Positions 26,101 through 34,185 of a stretch of DNA of 64,000 nucleotides are shown here, piece after piece (the stretch's first letter is position 1; every line of letters begins with the position of its first letter). The translations under genes were made by a program, and so were the position numbers. Below the pieces are notes generated by a model. It saw only the letters and a program-made list of their open reading frames with translations. It was not told where the DNA came from and searched no databases. Origin of the DNA: Hsuehochloa calcarea (Eukaryota; Streptophyta; Magnoliopsida; Poales; Poaceae); contig CM070604.1 of the NCBI GenBank assembly GCA_036346395.1, positions 37,537,662 to 37,601,661 of the forward strand. The letters are read 5' to 3'.

Positions 26101-29100
26101 AATGTCATGAACTTCAGTTCATAACGGGGTAAACACCACCAGGAAGAAGGTCGAGCAGCGTCGGCTTCGTGGATGAGAGATTAGACTATAGACTGGAACG
26201 ATAAAACCTTAAGAGAGAGACTAGATTAATTCATCTTTCTTGTTTGATTGATAATGGATACATGTTACCCTTTTTATAGGAATAACTCGACTTGACCCCT
26301 AAGAAATAATCTTTAAGGAAATATATCTCTAACAATCCAATACAATAATAACTTATCTAACTAATAGATAGATTCCTAAATAATAAATCTTTCCTAATAA
26401 TTGCGGCTACTACTGTTTATGTGTGAACAGTAACAGCCCATGACACTACTATAATTGTGCCCATGGCTACCTAGAATGTAGACAATTGTTCACAGTACGC
26501 CACTTAGTAGAAACGAGAAAGAAGGTACCAGGGTAGTCTTCTTCACAATGATGATTCGGGAAGGCAAATGTGGTCCCAAAAGTTTCAGGTCAATGACCCC
26601 AACCTATAACGATCCACCCAGAAATTTTTGGGTGGTCTTCTTCACTATAATGTTTCCTTCTAGGTGGCATATCATGTATTACGAGTTTACGACCCGAACA
26701 AACATACCACACTCAAGTAACCATTTAAGGCCTCAAAGGATCCGTGTAATAAGAAGCATGTAGAATCAGTTTTCACACTTTTAAACAGTACTGCTACACA
26801 ACAGTACCAGTATAGAATGCACGCATACTCTAGTCATGAAATAAGGATTTGTATTCTCTGCTGTGCAGTTCGAAAAGAAACTGCTGCTCAAGTGCCTCGT
26901 TCGTCTGACTTGAAATAATGGCTAAGTATAATGAAAGAAGATTGTAAACTTAAACCACTAGAAACATCATCCATCTGAATTTGAACTGGATAGAATTGCA
27001 TATGGATGCCTAAACTTAATGGTGCATTCAAGGTTGTCACAGCGTTGCCTAGGTGTCGCCTAGTTGATGACAAGTTGTCCTGTCATCTGGAGCCAGACAC
27101 CGTGGTCCTTCGCCTAGGGCACATGGACTTAGGCGAGCGCCTGGGAAAGCTGGGTGACACCATAGTCGCCTAAGCATCGCCGAGCACCTTCTGGCAAGCG
27201 CCTGGAGAGGGAAAACCCCTTGAAGGTAGGGTTTCATGTGAAGGAGGGGAGAGAAATCAAATCTAGGGGCTGAGGGCTTCGAGGGGGAAAAACGAGCAGC
27301 CACCTCCCCTCTCAAGCCCACTTGCGCCGCCACCGCCCCTCTTGGTCGCCTTCCGCTCCCCACCGCCGCTGTCTCAATTGAGGTCACCTCACTCCTCAGC
27401 TCAGGTCAGTTTCCTCCTCACTCCTTTCTTCTTCCCCCTTTGCTCTGATTTGCTCTGCTCTGCGCTGCTTCTTCCTCTGCGCTGCTTCTTGCTCTCTGCG
27501 GCGCTTCTTCTTGCTCTGCTTCTTCCTCTGTGCTTTGCTTCTCCCTCCTTTCTTCTTCCCCCTTTGATATCTCTGCGCTGCTGCTGCTTCTTCTTTGCTT
27601 TGCTTTGCTTCTCCCTCCTTTCTTCTGCTTCTTGCTCTGATTTTTTCTCTGCTTCTTACTGTGTTTTGCTTCTTGCTCTGCGTTTGCTTCTTCCTCTCTG
27701 CTCTGCTGCCTTCTTTTGCTCTTTGATTGAAGAAGACAGTGGAGGGGAGGACAGTGGTGTGCTAGGCTCCCTTCTTTTGCTATACGAGGTATATTTATTT
27801 AATTCTCTATCATATGAGGTATATTTATTTATTTTTCAGCTATATAAGGTATTATTTGTTATTTTTATTACCACTGTCTAACTCTTGCCATGGCAGGCAC
27901 CTAGGCGTCCTGGCGCCCAGGGCTCGCCACGACTTGCCAGAGCGCCATGACAACTTTGGGTGCATTCACATGCAACCACATGAAATTTTTCACCCTTGTA
28001 GAGTATAAATGAAAAGGTGTATCCTCCAGAAAGTAGGTTGAGCTCAGAAGTAAAAAACACACACACACACGTTGCATTAAAAAATGCAACGATAACCAAG
28101 ATGGCATTTCAGTACAACAAATTCTTACCTTTTCCATTCGCTTTATTATTTTGCTACGTGTTTTCTCCTGTCTATCAGTAAGCTGGCCTTTGTAGGTTTG
28201 CCATGTGATCTCATCTGCTTCATCCTAAGATATGAAAACATGTTCAGCAAAAAAAGAAGGATGTTATCAAGACCAATCAGAAAAGTGCTGAATAATATGA
28301 AATGATGCAGCTGGAACTTGGAAAAGGCTCCATCAAATAAAGTGTATGCACCTCCGAAGTATTTATTTAAAATTTATCAATATCACCAACCTACTACTGA
28401 ATACTGATAGAAACAAACAACTAACCTCTGCAGATTCGTCAACCGCATCCTCAGCCATACCCCATGAGATTCCCTCTGCTAAAGCTGCTTGAGTTTTCGC
28501 ACGTAAAAGGGAAGCTTCACGATCAAGCATATCTTGCTGAATCTTAGCATCCCGGAGCTTCTGCATATCTTTTTCCTGACATGCAAACAAAATAAGTAAT
28601 ATACACAACTCAGACAACAGGAAAAGTTGACTTTGTTCACTGGATTGTCCCTTATGACAATATTGCGCAAGTAGTCACGTATAGTCTTTTTCAGTGTTCC
28701 CCTAGGCACTAGTCAGGCGGCAGACCAGCGCCTAACGCCTAATTGCCGACTAGGCAGGATAAATCGGCTAGGCGGGAGGGTTGCGCCTAGCACCTAGGGC
28801 AACACTGGTTTTTTTTAGAGAGAGTTGTATAGTTAACAGATAAGACAAACAGAGCTAAGATAGGGTGGGTAGTTAACTACTTTGGATTTCCATATACAAG
28901 AAAGCTACTATATTTCCTTTTTGTATGTAATATATCTTTGTTTGACATTGAAATAAATTGTTTTCTAAGAAGAATTTCTGGGAAGTAAAAAGTAGAATAT
29001 TTTGTAGCTTAAAATTTGCTAAAAAGAACCACTCAAAAAATAAACACTGCTTAAAACAAAACAAAAAATCATTTGCAGCTTAAACATTGCTTAAAAGAAC

Positions 29101-32100
29101 CTCTTGTTAAAAAAACACTGCTTAAAAGAAATCCAACAGCGGAACAGATATCATATAACACACTTTGCTTGTTTTACACATTTAGCTGGCACAACATCGG
29201 TAAGTGTTACAAAATCATTTCTGGGAAATAGAACATGTTTATCTTGTTGATATTTTTCATTTTAACAAGACCTAATACAGAAATTGAGAACAGTAGGCTG
29301 CATGTGGCATCATTCATGCATCAATATAGATTACAATGTGGATGCAGTAGCCAGCAAGATACTTCATAAATGAAAGTATGATTGAGTGACGGATGAGCCA
29401 ACTAAATGAGTTTCAGAATCTTACTGGAGGCATCAGCTCAGATGGTCCCTGAAAAATGTACAAACGTGATGACCTGGCAAAAACAAAAAAAGTGAGTTCA
29501 GTCCAATTTTACCAAGTGATAAGGGCACCAAATCAATACAACAGTATAAACATGGCTTCATTGAAGGGAAAAAAATAACTTAAAAGAATAACAAGGTTGT
29601 CACCAAATGTCACAAGGGAAACTAGTACCATTTTAATTTATCAACTTTATTTTGCTTCATTGATCATTCTGTTTCATTTTAATGGTATTTGTCGAACTTA
29701 CAATGCAGCCATAGTTCTATCAAATAAATATGCACATTAAGTCAATGGCAAAATTGGCTCTAGGACACTACAAATGTGTGTGTTTGCTGAAATAATAGGA
29801 AAATCGACAGTTCGCTGTTGGACACTACAAGACTGGTAATTAGCTAGAAAACACCGTTTCCATTAAAATAATACTATTTTAAAATTTAGGTGAGAAAGGG
29901 GATGTGAAAAGTATTATTTTGCAAATAAATTTTGAAAGAATGTCTGGATGACCAAAGTAGTAAAGAGTTCCTTTAAAATAGGACTTTCCATGCTCCTTCT
30001 CTCTCCTAAATTTCAAATGATCACAATTTTGTAGTGTCCATTAATGAATTATCAATTTTCTGATGTCCTCTAGAAAACGCCACACTTTTGCAGTGTCCTG
30101 GCCAATTTTGCCTAAGTCGGTATTATAAACATATAAATCACTAATATAAACCAAAGGTTAAGCTTTCTAATTTCTACTGAAGCCATGAACACCTAGCCAC
30201 TAAATCCTAGTCATTGTTTCACATTAGTATGCTAATGTTCCACATGTTTATTAATTTGACAATGGAAAAGGCTGTTACTCTACAATAATGCAATAAAGTG
30301 GTTCCAAGGCTAGAAAAACCTAGAAATTCTATCAGACATAAAGAACACCAGGCACTCTAGAGGGACCATATTGGAAACAACAGAGCATCAGAAAGCGATC
30401 GGCTACAATGTATGCAGGAACTTGTGGATAAGAAATGGAATATGAGAAAAAAGGAGGAAACAAGTTCTGTAGAATTAGACGAGAAATAGGCGAACATTTA
30501 GTTAACAAGCTTACTTACTGCCCAAATCGGATTACATCTCCAACATGAATCTTCGTGTACATCTTCTTCTTGGTCTGGTAGTATAGTATATGACATTAGA
30601 AAATAAATTACAAATGATAAATTGTAAATACTACCGGAAGTTACAAATTTGGAATAAGGAACAGGTATAGATATACAAGCCAGAAAAATAAAGTCAGTCT
30701 GACATTAATTTGAACTTTTGAAGCAACAACAGCATTAAAGTGGTACACATTGCTCAACAGCCTAGCATATTCTCCCTGTGTAACTCTGAAAAATAAGAGT
30801 ACAACAAAATAACCCAACCCATGACAAACTAATCAAAGGTTCCTTCTGTAGGAAAAAAAGGAATGGTACAGGAATAGCTAGAGAATAAATTAGCTCAAAG
30901 AAGCAGCATTCATCTAAGCATAAAAGGACCAAGGGGTAAAAACTAACTGTTTTCTTAACTTTTTTTACTCCATGAATGTGACAGATTTACAGTGTGGCCC
31001 AGCAAGCAAAGGTAAATGAAGGAACACAATGCAACAGACTACTACCAACCCAAATCACACTGCTTTTTAAAATAAAAAACAAGAAAACTGAACAATGCCA
31101 CAATGCATTCATAAGAGGCCATGTAGTTTCAAGATATAAAGATCTTCAAAAAATATATTAGAAGGCTTGGATGAACGGGATTAGTTTTGTCCTTTTCAGA
31201 AGCAAGACAAATGGCAGGAAACTATTACCTGAGTTTTGTTAATGAAAGACCCATGTGTGCTTCCAAGATCATAAAGGAAAACCTCCCCATAATTTCTAAA
31301 CTGCAGAACTAAAATAACATAAAGGAAGCTAATAAGTGTGCAAGAAATCACTAAACAAGAAAATATTCCACATTATAATTAGGTAATACTGATTTGCCTT
31401 AATCCTATTATTGCATTCACTGGTTAACGAACATTAAATCGATTATGACATGTTCACAAATTTTGGACTCATAGATAATTTGAAAATTAACGGCAGATGC
31501 CAAAAAAAGGGAAGAATTGCTCACTAAAAAACACTTTAAGTAACATGTTTTCATATGGAGAAGTACAGTAGAATCACCTATTTACACAAGAAAATCAACT
31601 GTAGAAACTTCAATATAGTTAACCAAGTCCCGCAAATTCTTGACTTTATTGTATTAAGTTCTTTCTGCTAGTTAGTACTAATGATATCCATATGTTGTAG
31701 AATGCTAAATGAGTGCTTGCTCATGGACATGATGATATGGGTCATATGGCATTGCTCATAGCATATTAGTATCATCAACAAAGGTGGAAACAGTATACAT
31801 GTGGTACTTCACCTCATGTTAGCACCAAATCATCAATAGTAGTAATTTTACATATGAGCAACGCATTCCATGCAGAACTCCTTACCAAACTAATGGGAGG
31901 ATTCCATTCAATAAAATCAAGTGTTATTAGGATCTTGATTCCATAGTTTGAATGCTCAGTCTCTTGACACAATTTTATTTCATTTTTAAGAGGTCATCCA
32001 TTTAATTTTGGCAATTAATAAACAGTTTTTAAAAGCAGTACCCTCTCAAGAAAAAGGTTTATTCCAAGCAATGTTCCATGGCTGCCTGATACAATATCAT

Positions 32101-33390
32101 TTCCTATATGTTCATGAATCACCTAGCATCATGAATAGAGGTTGTTCTCACTGTTCTCCCCACGGTTCAAAATATTGGGGGTGGACCAGCTACTAGTTTG
32201 CCGGCTATCTCAGGAATCGGTAAAAAGATGACCTACTTTGCTGTTCCAAAAGTTTTTCCAAATTTTGTTTGAAAACAGGAACCATCCAGACATCCAGTTA
32301 ATGCAGTGAAGAGGACAGCTACAGCCTAGACTCCTTAAAGCTTTAAAGTTCACTTTCAGTTTCAAACTAAACATACCCCAAAACCAGTAGTTTTCAAGAA
32401 CCCATTCTGGACCGGGAAGTAAGTTTACCAGCAAGTTAAACACCTAGATTATGAACTTTGATTCTACCTATGTCATAATTGACACGAAAAATAGCTAAAA
32501 CATACCAGCATGAAATCGAGAAATAGTGGGATGCTCCAGTACAAAATCACATAGATCAATTCGACCAAACATGTAAGCTCCTTTCTTGGACCTGAAACAT
32601 GTAATGCCAGTCATTTCACCAGCCCACAACTTGGTAAAATAAACACTCCACAACTATATAGAAGATGATTTCGTATGCTTCAATGCAAAAGGTGCTCAGC
32701 AAGCCTTGTTCAGTGCAACGAATCAACACGTGAATGAACATTTAGCTACTTTTCGTCTGTTCCTTGGGTACTAATTAGCCAGTTCAAGCAACAAAAAGAC
32801 ACAAAAAATCACCACGACCTAATTGCATTATCCTTCACGAAGACATAAACCCAAAAAAAATCAGCAAAATAACCACAACCGCGAGCTGGAAATCGAACTA
32901 ATGGTAGGACCGAGACGACGACTCACACGTCAAGCTTATCGAAGATGATGCCGTCCTTGAGCACCTCGAGGAAGAAGGGGTGGCCCGGAGCGGCGCTCCA
33001 CTCGGGGATGTCGTACGGTGCACGGGGCCGCTGCTGCTGCTTCTGGGCCCGCGGCGCCGCCTCGGCCATCTCGGTGTCGCCGGAGGCCCCGACCGGATTC
33101 CCCGCCTCCTCCGCCGACGAGTCGCTAGCGCAAGGGCCGAGGTCAGCGCTCCCCTCTGCCGATGCGTCAGGCTTCGACGCCGGCTGCGGCGAGGGTTTTG
33201 GGGGCGGGGGAGGCGGCATAGAGGAGGAGGAAGGGTTAATGTTGGCGCTCCCCTCCACGGACTCGTCAGACTTCGACGCCGCCTGAGGCGGAGACGGCGA
33301 GGGTTTCGGGAGAGGAGGTGGCGGCATGGAGGAGGGGTTAGGGTTTCGGGGCGGAGGCGGCGGCGGCGGCGGCGGCGGCGGAGGGTTCAT
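13199..33390 (-). CDS. Kanadaptin-like FHA-domain protein, 12 exons
   Basis: Exons on the minus strand: 33390-32927, 32591-32506, 31308-31229, 30574-30519, 29473-29425, 28575-28426, 28224-28129, 25420-25307, 25215-25085, 24744-24512, 14133-13342 and 13248-13199. All introns are GT-AG and the joined frame is 766 codons plus stop. Residues 1-154 are proline-rich. The FHA domain is about 155-245, with FGR (163-165), SRFHA (179-183) and GSTHGSFIN (199-207), the phosphothreonine-binding core. WGMAEDAVDE and a coiled coil follow; the C-terminus DYESWVPPEG...GDGRT.LND..GY is diagnostic of kanadaptin (SLC4A1AP). The family is nuclear/cytoplasmic; its plant role is not established to my knowledge. An upstream in-frame ATG at 33543 would add 51 residues; I chose 33390 because MNPPPP begins the proline-rich region. 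It is unique, unbroken sequence amid degenerate transposons. Confidence 0.96.
14479..14560 (+). repeat. tRNA-like SINE candidate
   Basis: An A-box-like ttgctcaggtggtcag (14487-14502) and a B-box-like ggttcgaaccc (14539-14549) lie about 50 bp apart, the spacing of a polymerase III tRNA promoter. The flanking arms do not form a convincing cloverleaf, so a tRNA-derived SINE head or tRNA pseudogene is more likely than a functional tRNA. No poly(A) or poly(T) tail or target duplication was identified. Confidence 0.4.
14561..15022. mobile_element. GC-rich element, left part (possible hAT-like)
   Basis: This GC-rich stretch contains gtgcctaggcggcc near 14590. Its presumed continuation after the solo LTR (18601-18800) contains gccgcctaggcatcctaggc in inverted orientation. 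The CCTAGGCGG motif recurs in the hAT elements of this same gene, so this may be another member split by the solo LTR. Ends and target duplication are not defined. Confidence 0.3.
15023..18600 (+). mobile_element. Solo gypsy LTR, 3.58 kb, target duplication ccctgc
   Basis: It starts tgtaacgtcccaaaagttga and ends tttgggtcccaaca. Long stretches are clearly related to the 3.2-kb LTRs of element A (43682-46926), for example the block around 17050-17300 against 45410-45640. The hexamer ccctgc flanks it on both sides (15017-15022 and 18601-18606). No internal retrotransposon sequence is attached, so it is a solo LTR of an older sister family. It adds most of the length of intron 10. Confidence 0.88.
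18601..18800. mobile_element. GC-rich element, right part (possible hAT-like)
   Basis: This is the likely continuation of 14561-15022 after removal of the solo LTR. It has a pyrimidine-rich start and an inverted CCTAGGCGG-type motif at about 18745-18772. Confidence 0.3.
18862..18978 (+). repeat. 5' LTR of truncated copia element
   Basis: It has TG...CA ends and is AT-rich, with a tatatata stretch near 18930. It directly abuts the primer-binding site. Confidence 0.8.
18979..18990 (+). other. Primer-binding site, initiator Met-tRNA
   Basis: TGGTATCAGAGC lies immediately after the LTR and is a perfect match to the usual plant copia primer site. Confidence 0.9.
19011..21220 (+). pseudogene. Copia gag and protease-region remnant
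   Basis: Pieces in shifting frames include a disordered Ala/Pro/Arg-rich N-terminus (19011-19540), the gag start LPVIFDGVNYTDFVSH near 19700, FLTRLRPEVRAGRARLLAR near 20290, a zinc-knuckle remnant (GHIESQCYKK near 20560) and HVPRLTMQLLSAGQITD near 20980 ending at LWELDWL near 21130. That last block occurs in the integrase-proximal part of copia polyproteins. Numerous frameshifts make it non-coding. Confidence 0.75.
21241..22200. other. Intronic sequence without recognisable feature
   Basis: There is a C-homopolymer tract at 21361-21378 and otherwise ordinary AT-rich intron sequence. I see no gene or repeat family. Confidence 0.5.
22200..24192. mobile_element. GATACG-rich non-autonomous element (hAT-like?), approximate ends
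   Basis: The left end (accaatatcccgatacg near 22203) and the inverted right end (gcaatatatgatacaccgat, read on the minus strand from about 24190) are similar, and both flanks are dense in GATACG/CGTATC repeats. The interior has a GC-rich segment with two imperfect copies (ctccactctccacatctcca near 22555 and 22685) and the nested hAT at 23072-23698. No target duplication was found, so superfamily and boundaries are uncertain. Confidence 0.45.
23072..23698 (+). mobile_element. Non-autonomous hAT element, 627 bp, target duplication gttctatc
   Basis: The ends are CAAGGTTGTTACGG and (inverted) CAAGGTTGTCACGA. Identical 8-mers gttctatc lie at 23064-23071 and 23699-23706, the hAT hallmark. The interior is purine-rich on the plus strand and has no transposase. 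Its left terminal ~60 bp match the inverted right end of the 27029-27958 element. Confidence 0.88.
25531..25985 (+). mobile_element. CACTA transposon end with subterminal repeats
   Basis: It begins CACTACAAAAAGG, the typical CACTA terminus. It then carries many copies of cacagacggtt and its inverse aaccgtctgtg in both orientations, the subterminal transposase-binding arrays of this superfamily. The opposite terminus is not seen and the repeats stop near 25985, about 100 bp before a copia LTR fragment. It lies in intron 7 of the host gene. Confidence 0.8.
26089..26445 (-). mobile_element. Copia LTR (343 bp) with primer-binding site, truncated
   Basis: On the minus strand an LTR runs from TGTCATGGGC (26445) to TTCATGACA (26103), so its ends form an inverted repeat TGTCATG/CATGACA. 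It is followed after two bases by TGGTATCAGAGC (26100-26089). The LTR holds a TATA-like CCTATAAAAAGG near 26275. Only about 100 bp of possible leader remains before CACTA sequence begins, so no coding part survives. It is in the sense orientation of the host gene and could supply a cryptic promoter. Confidence 0.8.
27029..27958 (+). mobile_element. Non-autonomous hAT element, 930 bp, target duplication ggtgcatt
   Basis: The ends are CAAGGTTGTCACAGCG and (inverted) CAAAGTTGTCATGGCG. Perfect 8-bp duplications ggtgcatt lie at 27021-27028 and 27959-27966. The interior (27400-27720) is a long CT-rich tract that makes spurious Ser/Leu/Cys ORFs. It is the same family as 23072-23698 but in opposite orientation; both are in introns of one gene. 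Confidence 0.9.
28691..28807. mobile_element. Palindromic hAT-type MITE, 117 bp
   Basis: The left end cagtgttcccctaggcacta and the inverted right end cagtgttgccctaggtgcta form about 20-bp inverted repeats. The flanking 8-mers are gtcttttt and gttttttt (7 of 8 match). The interior also has gcctaggcg-type motifs. It lies in intron 5. Confidence 0.8.
29425..33390 (-). CDS. Exons 1-5 of kanadaptin-like gene (Pro-rich N-terminus, FHA)
   Basis: Exon 1 encodes the proline-rich N-terminus with two PSSSMPPPP-type repeats and the PYDIPEWS..PGHPFFLEVLK lead-in to the FHA fold. Exons 2-5 encode the FHA domain itself: exon 2 carries GR and SRFHA, exon 3 carries GSTHG, exon 4 the MYTKIHVGDVIRFG strand and exon 5 RLYIFQGP. 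Exon phases (2, 1, 0, 2, 0) all close. Confidence 0.95.
29747..30112. mobile_element. MITE with about 33-bp inverted repeats, 366 bp
   Basis: The left end ggcaaaattggctctaggac and the inverted right end ggcaaaattggccaggacac continue into matching ACACT-CAAA-GTGTG, giving about 33-bp inverted repeats. The flanking 9-mers taagtcaat and taagtcggt match at seven positions, which fits a Mutator-type duplication but is not perfect. It lies in intron 4. Confidence 0.7.
33351..33383 (+). repeat. CGG trinucleotide run encoding polyproline
   Basis: A (cgg)n tract that, on the coding minus strand, gives about eleven consecutive prolines right after the start Met of the kanadaptin-like protein. Confidence 0.85.
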
Positions 33391-34185
33391 GGCTGGGTTC
33401 GGGGGGTGCGGGAGAAGGGAAGAGAGGAAGACGACGACGACGAAGTGGGGAGATGAGCGGCGGCGGGGTCGAGCGAAGGAAGGCGGAGTTGGGTCGGTCC
33501 GGGCGGATGATCCGGGGAAAGGGCAGGCAGCGGCGGGATTCAAGAATCCAAGTCGGCGTTGGCTAGCGGCGGTGACCGAGTAGGTGCGGCTTCGTGCGAT
33601 CTTCGCCGTTCGTTTCCCGTTCAGCGGTCAAGATCAAAACCCATTCGTATCTAGTACCAACTAATAGAAGTGGAAAATCTATCGCGCGCGCAGGCAGCAA
33701 GTTAGCGTTAGGGTTCACTTCTCCTCCTCCGGTTCTTCGCGTTCTTCTCCTCCCACCACCCGGAGATAGTCGTGTCGAGGATGGGGCAAGGGACGGACTA
33801 TAGTCGTATCGAGGGATGGGGCAAGGGCGACTAGGCAGTGGGTGGCGGTGCGGTGGGGCGGCGGTGATGCAGTCGGCCGTGGGACCGGAGGAGGGCGGTG
33901 AGTGGCAGCAATAGGCGACACGGTGATAAGCACGACCAACACTTAGGTTGGGTGTGGCGGCGGCGGCGGCGGGAGGCTGTCCATTGGGCGGGCGTGGGGG
34001 AGACGCGCAGAGCTGCCGCCGTGGGGGAGATAAGAGGGTGAGTTGTGGTGGGGCGAGTAGGGTGAGCTACAGTGGGGTCTAGGTCCCTAGGTGTCGACGA
34101 TCGAATCATCGATCTTACAAAATAAATAGCAAAAATAGCAAAAAGTTATTATAAGAGAATGTGATTACTTTTTTATTACGATGAA
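33391..34185 (-). promoter_or_regulatory. Promoter region / 5' flank of kanadaptin-like gene
   Basis: This GC-rich sequence lies upstream of the start codon. A telo-box-like AACCCTAA on the minus strand (33708-33715), common near start sites of plant housekeeping genes, lies about 320 bp upstream of the ATG. No clear TATA box was found. The distal part (33740-34100) is GC-rich and unidentified and borders the gypsy element. Confidence 0.4.

Noticed and set aside
27342..27881. Plus-strand ORF of 179 codons, Ser/Leu/Cys-rich
   Set aside because: It comes from the CT-rich core of the hAT element; low complexity, no family resemblance.
32980..33456. Plus-strand Arg-rich ORF of 158 codons
   Set aside because: It is the reverse complement of exon 1 of the kanadaptin-like gene, including the CGG run.
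33391..33543. Longer start for the kanadaptin-like protein
   Set aside because: The upstream ATG is in frame, but the extra 51 residues look like translated 5' UTR; kept only as an alternative.
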